Both the position numbers and the translations under genes were made by a program. Under the pieces are notes generated by a model that made no database searches, was not told the DNA's origin, and was given only the letters and a program-made list of their open reading frames with translations. Source: Pomphorhynchus laevis (lineage: Eukaryota > Acanthocephala > Palaeacanthocephala > Echinorhynchida > Pomphorhynchidae). Taken from it: DNA of 64,000 nucleotides. Positions 34,834 through 45,470 of this stretch are shown one piece after another. Location of the stretch: assembly GCA_012934845.2 (NCBI GenBank), contig WNNJ02002192.1, forward strand, positions 1-64,000, read 5' to 3'. How positions within the stretch are numbered: the stretch's first letter is position 1; each line of letters opens with the position of its first letter.

Positions 34834-36351
34834 TTAGTTTGTAATTGTAGTTGGATAGAATGTTGATGAACCGGATGGAATCCGTGGAAGAGGGCGGTCG
34901 AGGCGGATATTGAAATCGCCTAGAACGAGTGAAGGGATTGAGTACAAAGAACAATGAGAAATGAGGTCAGCGAGTTCGGTAAAAAATAAGGCTGTAGGAG
35001 CTGATGAACCAGGACGGTATACAATGGCGAGATCTAGAGTGATCGGGTTAGAATAACGACAAGTGAGCAATTCAAAAGAGCAAGGACTGAAAGGGGGATT
35101 GATTTTGCGAAGAGACGCGGGGTGACGCGCGAATGCGACGATGCCGCCATGATTAGAGAATTTAGAAGGGCATGAGCTGAGGGGGCGGGCGGATTCGACT
35201 AGGGAGCAACCGGCAGAGAGCAGACGGCGAATGGAAAGGTCGTCGGAATCTGAGTGCCAGGATTCGGTGAGGCAGAAGAGATCGATGGATTGCTTGGTGA
35301 ATAGGTTGAGGATAAGATCGGATTTATTGAGAATAGATCTAGTGTTGAGGAGACCGAGGCGGAAACCGTGTGTTGTGGCGAAAGAGTCTAGTGAAGAAGA
35401 CACATAGGAGAGATGAAGCGCCATCGAATTTTTGGACGGGTGTGGACAACTTAAAAATTTTGGTCTATGTTTCGGATTGAGAGTGGTTTCGCCGTTTTCC
35501 TCGCGACGGCGTTTTTCGATGCGGGCTGAAAAGATTTGAGCGATTTTAGAAGGGGCGCGATCGGGGAAAATTCGAGTGGTTGAAGATGACATGAGTTTGA
35601 ATCGTTGATAGAGGACAGAAGACGCGTGAGAACAATGCTTGAAAACAACTTTTAGGAGAGGGGGCTGGGAAGGATTAGATTGATAAGATTTATTTAGGCG
35701 GATGAATGCGACAGGAGAGATGTTGTTGAAAAAGGATGGGTTATCCGCAGGAACAAGAGACGAGAGGATGGATCTGAATGCAGAAACATCGTGGTCGAGA
35801 CGTGCTTGTGGATATAAAGAGGTGGAAGAAGTGATATTAGTGACGATGACGCAACGATCGCGAGAAGGAAAGCGTTTCCGTACAGGAGGACGACTGACGT
35901 GAGTAGGTGAGATCACGATAGAAGAGCTGGCAGTTGATGATTTGGAAGGATTTGGTTTGACGACGGGAGACATAGAGGATAATGATAATAAAGAGGGTGG
36001 CAAGCGATGTGAGGAAAGGTTATGTGTGGAAGGATAGTGGAGGTCGGTGGAGGTGATTTTGATTGATGGATGCAAGTTATTGAGAAACGAGACGGGAAGG
36101 ACGGGACGTGGGGTGTCGGGGAGTGAAGATGACATGGAATGGGAAGTGTATATGGTGGCAGGGTCGGTGGGTGGAGAAAGGACATTAGAAACGACGGGGG
36201 TAGTAAGAGTTGACGTGTTGGATGTTGATACGTGCTTATTGGAAAGGTTGCAGATTAGTTTGTTGGCACAAAAACCACATACGCAGTCTTCTTTAGCCTT
36301 ATTCTTGTCGCAGTTGATTGTTGTCCAGACACTGCAGTGTGTATCGAGCAC
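34834..36351 (-). CDS. LINE-A ORF1/endonuclease region
   Basis: 505 codons. The N-terminal 50 residues have Cys pairs (VCGFCANK) like the PHD or zinc-ribbon starts of CR1 ORF1 proteins. A long Ser/Pro/Thr-rich part follows. The C-terminal half is an APE endonuclease with LNTRSILNKSD, CLTESWHSD, GGIVAFARHP, AIVYRPG and LVLGDFNIRLD. It ends before the SDH motif region, where the frame is lost. The enzyme would nick target DNA. Having both parts in one frame could be natural or the result of decay. Confidence 0.75.
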   Translation of the reverse strand: MLDTHCSVWTTINCDKNKAKEDCVCGFCANKLICNLSNKHVSTSNTSTLTTPVVSNVLSPPTDPATIYTSHSMSSSLPDTPRPVLPVSFLNNLHPSIKITSTDLHYPSTHNLSSHRLPPSLLSLSSMSPVVKPNPSKSSTASSSIVISPTHVSRPPVRKRFPSRDRCVIVTNITSSTSLYPQARLDHDVSAFRSILSSLVPADNPSFFNNISPVAFIRLNKSYQSNPSQPPLLKVVFKHCSHASSVLYQRFKLMSSSTTRIFPDRAPSKIAQIFSARIEKRRREENGETTLNPKHRPKFLSCPHPSKNSMALHLSYVSSSLDSFATTHGFRLGLLNTRSILNKSDLILNLFTKQSIDLFCLTESWHSDSDDLSIRRLLSAGCSLVESARPLSSCPSKFSNHGGIVAFARHPASLRKINPPFSPCSFELLTCRYSNPITLDLAIVYRPGSSAPTALFFTELADLISHCSLYSIPSLVLGDFNIRLDRPLPRIPSGSSTFYPTTITN

Positions 36352-36414
36352 TGTACTTGCAGTTGTCCATAGTTGGTGTCGGTCTTAGTTGTTTTGTTAC
36401 GTCCTCCCATACAC

Positions 36415-36648
36415 GATGGTTGCCGTCGATGGTTGTCGTCGATTGTTGTCGTCGATGGTTGTCGTCGATGGTTGTCGTCGATGGTTGTCGTCGATGGTTG
36501 TCGTCGATGGTTGTCGTCGATGGTTGTCGTCGATGGTTGTCGTCGATGGTTGTCGTCGATGGTTGTCGTCGATGGTTGTCGTCGATGGTTGTCGTCGATG
36601 GTTGTCGTCGATGGTTGTCGTCGATGGTTGTCGTCGATGGTTGTCGTT
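36415..36648. repeat. 13-base minisatellite, about 18 units
   Basis: Unit GTTGTCGTCGATG (plus strand), nearly perfect except in the first units. Thirteen is not a multiple of three, so all three plus frames stay open and spell a 13-residue Val/Asp/Arg/Trp repeat. That is chance, not a gene. The array lies exactly at the 5' end of the minus LINE-A copy. Confidence 0.97.
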
Positions 36649-36737
36649 GTAAGATGTTTGTAACTTTTTGTATTGTAAGATGATTGTAATTGTTTATATT
36701 AATCTTGTACGTTTATTATAAACCAAAATTGTATTTA

Positions 36738-36797
36738 GGTTTTTTTACGGAAATGCTTTCCTTCTCGCGATCGTTGCGTCATCGTCACTAATATCAC
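36738..36797 (+). mobile_element. LINE-A plus copy, resumed segment
   Basis: GCTTTCCTTCTCGCGATCGT and the following CACTAATATCAC match the minus LINE-A copy at 35830-35889 read in reverse. This is the ORF1 point about 30 bases past where the plus copy stops at 32469. It ends where LINE-B sequence begins. Confidence 0.75.
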
Positions 36798-36926
36798 CCC
36801 TTCTAGTGAAGGTGGGGAAGGTGGTTTGTGAATAAGATAGTCGATCCTGGCTCTGCGGTTTGCAGCATTAATCCAACGACCAGTTATCTCGTTGAAGTCA
36901 CTAAGTAAAATGTCATAGCCACTACC

Positions 36927-37334
36927 TTATTTACTATCCAGAATGTCACGTTTCTTGTGAATTTCCCCTGGCCGTATATAAATATTGGCTATACTGATGC
37001 ATTTACCGTTCTTACGAAGTGATATAGCCAAACAAGATAGGGCTGGACAAGAGTAGTTAGGAAGGAGGGAAGATCTTAATGAGGATTTAGAGGATTTAAC
37101 TAAGGTTAAGAGACCTTGAGATGAAGAGGAGTGAGGAGGGGTTATATACGGAATGAAGTAGGTGTATATATGCTGAGGGATAAATCGAGTAATGTCCTGA
37201 GGGATACGGATAGACCTCGTCTCCTGAAGGACTATAACATCTGCATCTCTACCAGATAAAAGGCTAAGGGCAGAAGCACCTCCCGAATTCCACTGAAGGA
37301 TATTCAGTGAAAAAGGCTCTTGATTACTTTGCAT
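36927..37334 (-). pseudogene. LINE-B ORF2 endonuclease start, minus copy
   Basis: 135 codons starting MQSNQEPFSLNILQWNSGG, with VLQETRSIRIP and ISIANIYIRPGEIHKK. This is nearly the same as the plus copy from 39990. Confidence 0.8.
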
Positions 37335-37501
37335 TGTGTTAGTTTAGCTGGAAGAGGATTGCAACATCCTAGACAGAGCTAGGGTGGAAGGATTGCCCCC
37401 TCCACCACTAGCGCCGCCCAGAGTGGGTACTTGCCCCCGGGCATTATCATCATTTCCCTTTGAGGCGCTTCTATTCATGCCCATAAGCATTTTGCCGATC
37501 T

Positions 37502-38413
37502 TTAAGGGGGAACGGCTCGGGCCGAAGCTTTTCGTTTCTTGGATTTCCGAGCTGACACCCCTCTTTTATTTGTATCCCCATCGGTTGGAATTGTTATAAC
37601 CGGATTGACGAACAGATTGGCAATTGTTTTCGCTACAAGCTCTTGTATTTCCTTTCTGAAAGTTTCGAACTTGAGGTCCATAATCAACATAGACTCGCAG
37701 TCAGAGGATCTATATGCCGACTTGGCGAATGTTTCAGGTGCAGATTTTGGCGCACGGAACTTTGCAATATATTCCTTGAAGTGGGGGCACTTCCTTCCCC
37801 ACGCAGGGTGAGCCCCGCCACAATTACAACACTTGATCCCATTAGAACAGGGAAGAGCTGAGTCAATCGCGGGGCAGCCTATTTTCCCGCATTTCGCGCA
37901 GCTTGCCACCCCCACTGCAGCTAAAGGCGCAGTGCCCCCATTTATGGCACCGGCTGCAATGCGGGTACGTAAACTCTTCTGCCGATATTAGTTTGAATTT
38001 GAGATTGAACCCTATGAAGGGGTTGCATTGTGATCTCTCGAGAACCTCTGCCTGCGCAAGGGGGCAGAACATAATCCCACATTGATATGAAGGCCATTAC
38101 GGCCGGTAATTGAACGTATATTGTGGATTTTGTAGGTTTTTGATAATGTAGCCAAATCATTTTCTTCCATAGAGGAATGCAAGTTATTAATTTTTAACGT
38201 TGCAAGTATAGGTTTCTTTACAAACGTCGCAAAACTGCTGTAGTTTTGATCAAAGTAATTTCCATAGTGATCAAGAGTATCTTCTGACGCGAATGATATT
38301 TTCACAGAGCTCTCATAGTACTTAACAGAATTAAATACTACTCTGTTGGGATATTTATTTGAAAAATCACGTAATAGTCTGTTATACAAGTAGTGTCTTT
38401 CTATTGGTTGCAA
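37502..38413 (-). pseudogene. LINE-B ORF1 (gag-like) fragments, minus copy
   Basis: Frames in order give HYLYNRLLRDFSNKYPNRVV, LKINNLHSSMEENDLATL, YPHCSRCHKWGHCAFSC and then CAKCGKIGCP...CCNCGGAHPAWGRKCPHF. The Cys/His series is the CCHC knuckle set typical of Jockey/I-group ORF1. Several frameshifts separate them. Confidence 0.75.
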
Positions 38414-38765
38414 AAGTGAAATAATGTCCAGGTTTTTTTATTTTGGGGATTGCGGAATGTAATTCCCCCTCTCCTCCAACAGTAGAAAACTCACTAACCT
38501 GCAATTGCGTCGTTCCAAAGTCTTCTTTAGCCATAATTCCCTTGATTCCAGCAGGAATTTCCATCGTTTTCTGTGTAATGCTTTTTTCAAAATTCTGATC
38601 GTCCGTCAATGCACTTTTTTATGAAAAATAAACTCCAATATGAACAATTCGTTGTGTTCACTTAGTCATATATGCACATAAGAAATTTATTTATGAACAT
38701 CTGAAAAATGTTGAGTTTGCACAGTGACGGACGATCAAAGAATTCTGTTTTTTTTTCCAACGAAA

Positions 38766-39850
38766 ATGGACAATACTGCTATGGAAATAAGCATTCTTCA
38801 AGGGAAAAAAGAAGATTTTCAAGGTTTTTCTTTGTCAATTCAAGACAACAAGGTTAGTGGCTCTTCTTATATTGATGAGAATTTTGGGGAATTACTTCCC
38901 CCGGTCCCCAAGATTCCAAATTTGGGGATAATCATTTTAAAAAAGCCTTTATAAATACATGTCCTATACAACAAATTTCTAAGAGAGTTTGCACATAGTA
39001 TGAAAAACCGTGTAGTCTACAACTCAGTTAGATATTTTGACACCAGCATAAAAATTTCCTTTGCTACCCAGGACCTTCCTGGAGAGCTTTGAGAGGTACT
39101 TCGTCGCTAACTTCTGCGACATTGCTGAATTTGAGAGGAAACCTATTATGGCCTCCCTAAAAATAAGTAATCTTCCTACACAGATGGAGGAAGAAGACAT
39201 CCATCTTATTAGTAAGACTTACAAGATAAAAAACGTACGTCCCCTTGTTGGGGAAGAACGGTCTACCAATTAATGTTGGATTCTACTCCGCCGTCATTGG
39301 GCAGACTGAACTCTTAGAAAAATCCCCCTGCAACTCCTTTATGGGTTTTTAACTCAAATTTAGAGTGTTTGGCAAGAAAGAATACACCTACCCGCACTGT
39401 AGCAGGTGTCACAAATGGGGTCACTGGACCTCCAGCTGCAGTGCGGTCCAGCGCTGTGGGAAATGTGGTAATAAAGATTGCCAATCCGCCGAGTCCTCGC
39501 TTCCATGCACAAATAATCTGGCCTGCTCCAACTGCGGAGGAACGCATCCCGCGTGGTGTAGGAAATGTGAGCATTTCCAGAAATATCAGTATCTATTCAT
39601 CAAACCCTCCAGGCCGTCTAAGCCGGCATCTGATTCGTTTTCTCAGGCAGCAACCAGGATGTCCGACAGCGAGCTGTTGTCGATTATGGATCAGCGTTTG
39701 GTTTCGTTTCAAAGAGAGGTCCAAACGTTGGTAACGGCCTCTATTTCAAATCTATTCGTGAATCCAGAACTTCCTGTTTCTTCACTCAAGACCTCGAACA
39801 AAAGTGGGGCCTCTGTTCACGCCGTCCCCCAATCAAGATTGGAAAGTTGA
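38766..39850 (+). pseudogene. LINE-B ORF1 (gag-like)
   Basis: Several frames cover the protein. The N-terminus is MDNTAMEISILQGKKEDFQG. The middle is KPIMASLKISNLPTQMEEED. The zinc-knuckle part at 39365-39850 has CSRCHKWGHWTSSC, CGKCGNKDC and CSNCGGTHPAWCRKC. It probably binds element RNA. At least two frame breaks separate the pieces. Confidence 0.75.
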
Positions 39851-39989
39851 TCAGGCAGAAACAATGGGGAAATGATGATACTGCCAAGGGGCAAGTGCCA
39901 ACCCTAGATGAGGCTAGCGGTAGGAAGTGAAACCTTCTGCTCCTAGCTCTGTCTAGGCTGGCAATCCCCCATCCAATTAATCAATCACA

Positions 39990-41042
39990 ATGCAGAGTAC
40001 TCGTGAGCCTTTTTCACTGAATATCCTTCAGTGGAACTCGGGAGGTGCTTCTGCCCTTAGACTTCTATCTGGTAGAGATGCAGATGTTATAGTCCTTCAG
40101 GAGACGCGGTCTATCCGTCTCCCCCAGGACATTACTCGATTTATTCCAAAGCATATCTGTTCCCACTATACTCCGTACATAACCCCACCTCACTCCTCTT
40201 CATCTCAAGGACTCTTGACCTTAGTTAAGTGCTCCTTAAGGTCCTCCCTCTTGCTAAACTACTCATGTCCAGCCCTGTCTTGCTTGGTAGTTTCACTTAG
40301 TAAGAACGGTAAACGCTTCAGTCTAGCCAATGTCTATATTCGTCCAGGGGAGATTCACAAGAACCGTAACCTTCTGGATGGTATTATTGACAGCGGTTAT
40401 GACATGATACTGGATGACTTCAACGACAGAACTGGTCGTTGGATTAATGCAGCACTCCGCAGAGCCAAGAACGGTTATCTTATTCATAAACCTCCGTGCC
40501 CTACCTTTCATTGCACATCAACGAATTCACTCCTCGACTTACTATTGCTCCACGAGAAGTGGTTGCTTAAACCCTTCTGCACAGAGCAATCGCGGCGGCA
40601 TCTGTCCACCTCTCATGTTCTAATACGTTGGCGGATAGAGGAGGATTCGCTGCTTCGTAGAAGATTCCACGTTGACCCTATCAGAGTGGCCTTCTTCCGG
40701 GCAGCTATCCAACGCTTCCCTCGAATTGGTAATGAGAGTTTAACCGAATTTAATTCCCATCTCTCTTCGCAAGCCACCGCGTTTCTCTCGACTACCTATA
40801 AAGGTCGCATTTTCAGTCCCACTCTGACAAAACTCAAGGTCCTAGCTAGACTACTGCACTTCCCTGGTCTCTCTTCTTCCGCTAAACAGACGCTCTCGAC
40901 TGAATACTGGCGTACCAGATACTGGTTCCAGCTGAGTAAGGATAGGGCGAGTATCGCTCGTCTTAACCCTTCTCTTTCTTCCTTTTGGAAGATATTCAAG
41001 AAGGATAAGTTTGTTTGCTGGAGGGATAGGGCTGCGGGTTGA
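39990..41042 (+). CDS. LINE-B ORF2, endonuclease part
   Basis: 350 codons from an ATG (MQSTREPFSLNILQWNSGG). APE-type blocks are ILQWNSGG, VLQETRS, GLLTLVK, LANVYIRPGE and MILDDFNDRTGRW. The usual Gly of GDFN is Asp here (DDFN), as read. The C-terminal part, SFWKIFKKDKF, is the linker before RT. The frame closes shortly after this. Confidence 0.78.
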   Translation: MQSTREPFSLNILQWNSGGASALRLLSGRDADVIVLQETRSIRLPQDITRFIPKHICSHYTPYITPPHSSSSQGLLTLVKCSLRSSLLLNYSCPALSCLVVSLSKNGKRFSLANVYIRPGEIHKNRNLLDGIIDSGYDMILDDFNDRTGRWINAALRRAKNGYLIHKPPCPTFHCTSTNSLLDLLLLHEKWLLKPFCTEQSRRHLSTSHVLIRWRIEEDSLLRRRFHVDPIRVAFFRAAIQRFPRIGNESLTEFNSHLSSQATAFLSTTYKGRIFSPTLTKLKVLARLLHFPGLSSSAKQTLSTEYWRTRYWFQLSKDRASIARLNPSLSSFWKIFKKDKFVCWRDRAAG

Positions 41043-41097
41043 ATCGGTAGTATTGGCCTTGACAAAGTTTTGAAGGAGTCACTAACCCTACACAATT

Positions 41098-42424
41098 ATG
41101 GAGCCACACAATCATCGCAACCAATCCCGCCTTGGAGAGACTTCAGGAGTAGAGACTTATCTGTACCAGATATTCTCAATGCCTGAAGGGCCTCTTCCGG
41201 GCACCTCCAAAACCGTCGCTCCTCTTTCTTCTCGGGTCTGTCAGCTTTTGACAGCTGATCAAAGAAGGGAGGTGGCCGTCACAATGCTTTTAGCCACCCC
41301 ATCCGATGTGGCCGGCATCAACATTAGTAGGCGTATATTTTTACCTAAAAAGCATCCGGTATCTTGTCCGAAAGACCTGCGGCTCATCTCGATTCAAAAT
41401 TCCCTCGTCTCGATCTACGAAAAAGCGCTTGCGCGTAGAATCCGCGATCATTTGAGTAGGCGAAAATTAATCCCACCTGGTTTCCATGGGTTCGTCAAAG
41501 GTCGCTCGGTCCATTCAGCAGTTGGTGAAGTACATCAGTTCTGTCGGGAGAATAGCCATCAACTCGCTGTGGCTGTTTTCCTTGACTTTTCAGCTGCATT
41601 TGACCGCATCTCCATACCTTTTGTTATCTCTTCTCTAAGGTCCCTCGGGTTTCCTGCGAGAATTGTTAATAGGGTGGAGATACTGCTGTACACCAAGCGA
41701 TTTTATTATAAAGACGACCCTGATGCGCGTCAGTTCTACCCTATTACGGGTGTACCTCAATGTTCCCCTCTCTCCTATCTTGTATCTTGCTGCCTCAATA
41801 AATCTATTCAAAATATTTAAATGCGATCAACGTCTAGTAGTGTACGCTGATGACACCACAGCCCTGTTCTCTGGACGCAAGTGTAAGGACGTAGTCTCTG
41901 CCATCAGCCGATTCTTTTTAAGATTAAAATACCAGTTACAAAGGTCCAATCTTGTTTTTAATTCCGCCAAATTGCAGGTGGTTGTCTTCCATGGTTCCCC
42001 TGCGACCAAGCAAAAGCTTAAGAGATTAGCACTCTCTGCACTCTCCTCCATATTTGCCTCTGAACCACTCCCTACCTTCACAAGTCGAGTAAAATACCTG
42101 GGGTTCACCGTTTCGGTGAACTGGTCGGCGAAAGCTGACCTGGATAGACTAAAACGTATCCTGAAGAGAGCTAGTTGGGCTCTGAAACGGGCCCAGCATC
42201 TGTCGTTGAATGGGAAAACCCAGGTGCGCCTCTGGGGCACCTGGGCTATCTCGGGATTAGTCTTCTTCTCTAGAGGACGTCCCCCAGAGCAAAGACTAAG
42301 GTTTCTGAAGCTCCTCGTCTCTCGCTTACCCAACATCGTCCTGCGCCGATTGGATTCTTCGGGGGGTGAAAGACCCCGGGTGGTTCAATCGGAAAGCGGC
42401 GTGCTGGATTGGTTGGGGGCTTAG
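41098..42424 (+). pseudogene. LINE-B ORF2, reverse transcriptase part
   Basis: Two overlapping frames carry it. 41098-41820 has RRIFLPKKHPVSCPKDLRLI, GFVKGRSVHSAV and FLDFSAAFDRISIP. 41663-42424 has VVYADDTTALFSGR with the YADD site and VKYLGFTVSVNW. One frameshift lies near 41760-41820. The C-terminus ends near 42424 without a zinc motif. Confidence 0.78.
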
Positions 42425-42580
42425 ATCCCCATGGATTTGAGGCCATGAAAGTTGGTAATGTCTGGGGAGAGGAAGAAGCTAAGATTTATTACTATGTCTG
42501 AAGATTCTTCATGTGTACTTTTCATTTATTTATTTACTCTGACTTATTGACGGCTTGTTTATTTATTTAAGAAAATCTTT

Positions 42581-42959
42581 ATTATTATTTATAACTGCGG
42601 AACTATCAAAGCCAGTAACTTTAGCAAATCAGATTTCTGCAAATACAATTGAATGCTATTTGTGACTAATATTTTAAACGATTGTAAGATTCTATCGTTT
42701 ATTTGGCAAAGCACGTTAGTCGACAAATCATACCATTTTTTATCTATAGAATATGGTGTTAAACGTTTTTCCATAATCTTTGCAATAGCTGTAACAAGTT
42801 GATTGATCGGCACTTATCTAGGATATATCGGGTAGTCTATTTTTTTGATTCACTACATGGTTTTTAATATCCTGGTGATATCGATCATGGATACACAACC
42901 TACGATATTTATAGACGAATGTATTAAATATTTGCAAGCGTATGCTTTGTTTAATTAGA
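42581..42959. other. AT-rich gap between LINE-B and a LINE-A stub
   Basis: Nothing recognised. A minus-strand open stretch here shows no family motif. Confidence 0.4.
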
Positions 42960-43070
42960 ATTGTTCAATTAGAACCTTCTCGACGCCTGATTCACAGTTT
43001 TGTTTTTGTTGTGGTCATGTAAGCGTGCGCTGGCACGCATTTGCCACGTTAAAATAAATCTTTTTTTTAT
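42960..43070 (+). mobile_element. LINE-A 3' end stub
   Basis: About 110 bases of LINE-A 3' end only. ACCTTCTCGACGCCTGATTC matches the minus copy near 32540. Then come GTTGTGGTCATGTAAGCGTG and the GCGTGC/GCACGC hairpin, ending in AATAAATC and a T run. This is a strongly 5'-truncated insertion. Confidence 0.8.
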
Positions 43071-43437
43071 AATATTCTGATGTACTTTATATTAAAATGC
43101 TATTGCTTTAATTCAGTTTTTGGACTTTTCGCGATTAATCTTTATAGAACTTTTCCGCAGAGATTAAATTATGGTGTAAGAGGCTTTTTGATTGTATTAG
43201 TTAATTATATAGATGGTTTGTTAAATGTCCTCTTCGAAATTCACTAATGGTCGTACTGTATATTTAATAGTATTTGTTTGATCAAATTCTCGTGTTGCGA
43301 ATTTAAGAATTTACTAAGTGCGGTTAGTCGTACTGAGCTAATCGCAATTGAGAGCTTATTAGAAATACATTAAAATAGTTAAATTTAAAATTCATTCTTG
43401 ATATATTTAATACGTACGTTTATTGATATGCACGTCT
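43071..43437. other. gap with no recognised gene
   Basis: AT-rich, multi-stop. Nothing seen. Confidence 0.4.
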
Positions 43438-45470
43438 AGATGCCCAATGGTTTGAAATCCAATGCCTACTCTCAAAGAGTCGACTCTGTCATGCTTTTCG
43501 AGTCTATCACCGCTCTTTCAGACGTGATATCATCTCGCTTACTCCGTATCTCCGCGATTCCTATCTTGCTCTTCGCCGGTCTCATATCCACTTACTACGT
43601 ATCAAATGCAACTCCTGGCAGTATAAAATCAACACTTTATTAAACTCCAAATCTCTCTGGCATACTTTTTACTCAATCCTTTCTCGCTCCTCATCGTCTT
43701 GCAACAGCAATCCCCATGATTACTCGTCATTTCTTCAGACCAAAGTATCCACGCTGCTCTCTCACAACCTCGTTTCCATTCCATATCACGGCTACTCGCC
43801 TCGCCTCATCCTCCGGGAAATCTTTCATATTCTCCCTGTCTCACCTGCCGAAGTATCATCTGTCTTCAAGTCCTTGCCCAACAAAACCTCACCTGTCGAT
43901 CCACTGCCATCCTCATACTTAAATCCATATGCTCATCGATATCCCCTTTCCTCACCACCTTGTTTAACTTGTCCATCCGCAGTCGTATCTTCCCTTCACA
44001 CTGGAAATCCGTCATCGTTCGTCCCCTCCTTAAGAAACAATCGCTCGACCCCTCACTTCCTTCTAGCTATCGCCCTATTTCAGTCCTCCCTACTCTTTCT
44101 AAGCTCTTAGAGCGCCTTATCTTAATACAGATCAACGTTTATCTATCTTCATCTAATCTGTACCCTCCTTTCCAATTCGCTTTCCGTTCTAATCACTCTA
44201 CAGAAATCGCCTGCATGAAAGTTTACAACGATCTACTCATTTCTCGTGACAAGGCTCTATATAGTGTTATCATCTCCCTCGACCTCTCATCCGCCTTCGA
44301 CATTGTCGACCACTCCATCCTCCTTTATCGCCTTCGTTATGCTTACGGCTTTTCTTCCTCATTCGTAGCATGATTTGCCTCATATCTATCCGACCGTTTT
44401 TTTCGAGTCTGTTCAAATTCATCATCCTATTTTCCCATCCCTATTTTCTGCGGGGTCCCACAAGGTTCAGTCCTAGGACCTCTGCTTTTCTCTCTTCTAC
44501 TCGGCGATCTCTCTCCGTTTATCAAACCTTACTTCTTTAACGTCATTCAATACGCCGATGACATCCTCATATATGCTCATGCACCGCCCATCGCATACAC
44601 GATATCATCATTTCTGCCTCGAACTGTCTTTCTTCTATCTACAAACGTCTCATGAATCTTCGTCTCGTTCTAAACCCAGACAAGTCTAAAAATAATGTGG
44701 ATCCTCTCCCGTCAACCTAAGATATCTCCTCCCCTGTATCTTTTGCATCATCAATCATCCCCGTAGTCCACAATCTCACTTTTTTATGATTCCATTTCGA
44801 TGATTACATTTCCCTTAAATTCTTCGTCCGCGACAAGGCCGCTCGTCTAACTTAATTTTCCGTGACATCCACCGTATCCGCCCCCTTATCGACTTCCGTT
44901 CCTATATGTCTCTTCTTTCATCGCTACTTTTCCATAAAATCGATTACTGCCTTGGCCTTTTCGTCAATTCTCCAAAATCCATCATCCTATCCCTACAACG
45001 GATCATCAACTCCGCCGTTCGAGTGCTCATACGTCTTCGTCGCTTTGACCACACATCCACATATCTTGATCAACTCTCCTGGCCTACCATCCACATACAA
45101 CTCCGTCTTCTCGTAACTTTTCGTCTCATCGCTGTCGGCTCCCATCGTTCATAAACTTCCCTTTCTTAGACGACACTTGTCTCACCTCTCTATCACTGCG
45201 TTCCCGTAATTCCCTCTTACTATACGTTCCCAACTAATTAAAACAACTATTGTCTCCGATCCTTCCTCTTCGCCGCCCCACTTGCCAGAAATGAGCTCCC
45301 ACTCGAAGTCTGCCGCGCTCCCTCCTTTATTGCATTCAAATGCCACCTCCATAACCACCTCCTCGACACATTATTTAGATTTTTTACATTCTTTGTTGTT
45401 GTGGTCATGTAAGCGTGCGTCGGCACGCATTTGCCACGTAAAAATAAATCGTTTTTTAAGATAACATAGT
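43438..45470 (+). mobile_element. LINE-A 5'-truncated copy, plus strand
   Basis: It starts abruptly at a point equal to about 34460 of the minus copy and runs through the RT to the 3' end. RT motifs are HWKSVIVRPLLKK, SYRPISVLPTLSKLLERL, SLDLSSAFDIVDH and a YADD near 44552. The C-terminus has KIDYCLGLFVNSPK. It ends with the GCGTGCGTCGGCACGC hairpin and AATAAATC near 45450. Frames are broken in several places. Confidence 0.85.
43960..44373 (+). pseudogene. LINE-A reverse transcriptase fragment
   Basis: 137 codons with RIFPSHWKSVIVRPLLKK, PFQFAFRSNHSTEIACM and VIISLDLSSAFDIVDHS. The adjoining frames hold the YADD box and C-terminus. Confidence 0.75.

Larger units (their letters stand above)
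32472..36410 (-). mobile_element. LINE-A, nearly full CR1-like copy, minus strand
   Basis: From 36410 down it holds ORF1 (Cys-rich start, Pro/Ser-rich middle), an APE-type endonuclease and a reverse transcriptase with YADD near 33345. A C-terminal region ends in LAWNQLPLDVRRASS and a 3' end near 32480. The frame is broken at several points: the endonuclease, two RT segments and the C-terminus are in different frames. The endonuclease and RT motifs place it in the CR1/L2/Jockey group, nearest CR1. Its 3' UTR ends beside the LINE-A plus copy at 32469. It has inserted into an older copy of its own family. Confidence 0.85.
36798..38620 (-). mobile_element. LINE-B 5' part, minus strand
   Basis: Running from 38620 down it carries a 5' UTR and ORF1 with zinc knuckles. 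The start of ORF2 follows (LNILQWNSGGASALSLLSGR...VLQETRSIRIPQD) through FNEITGRWINAA, and then it stops near 36798. It matches the plus copy 38700-42580 over the same part. ORF1 is broken into several frames. Its 3' part is missing. The 5' ends of the two copies face each other. Confidence 0.83.
38700..42580 (+). mobile_element. LINE-B, nearly full Jockey/I-group copy, plus strand
   Basis: Order: 5' UTR ending TGACGGACGATCA (near 38724), ORF1 with CCHC knuckles, a short spacer, ORF2 with endonuclease and reverse transcriptase, then a 3' UTR that fades at about 42580. ORF2 is spread over three open stretches. No RNase H domain is recognised. Copy number and clade need a search. Knuckle order and the QWNSGG endonuclease start place it near Jockey, R1 or I. 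Confidence 0.85.

Noticed and set aside
35702-36388. Plus-strand open frames over the minus LINE-A
   Set aside because: They are antisense shadows of LINE-A ORF1 and endonuclease, with no family motif.
36318-36683. Three overlapping open frames of about 90-120 codons with a Trp/Arg/Val repeat
   Set aside because: They are the 13-base minisatellite read in three frames. A unit not divisible by three without stops is open in every frame by arithmetic.
39314-42336. Minus-strand open frames over LINE-B (39314-39574, 40796-41095, 41827-42336)
   Set aside because: Antisense to LINE-B ORF1 and RT. No recognisable domain.
36738-43070. The LINE-A stub at 42960-43070 as the 3' end of the plus copy that starts at 31830
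   Set aside because: Order and strand fit, but the whole endonuclease and RT are missing between. A separate 5'-truncated insertion is simpler.
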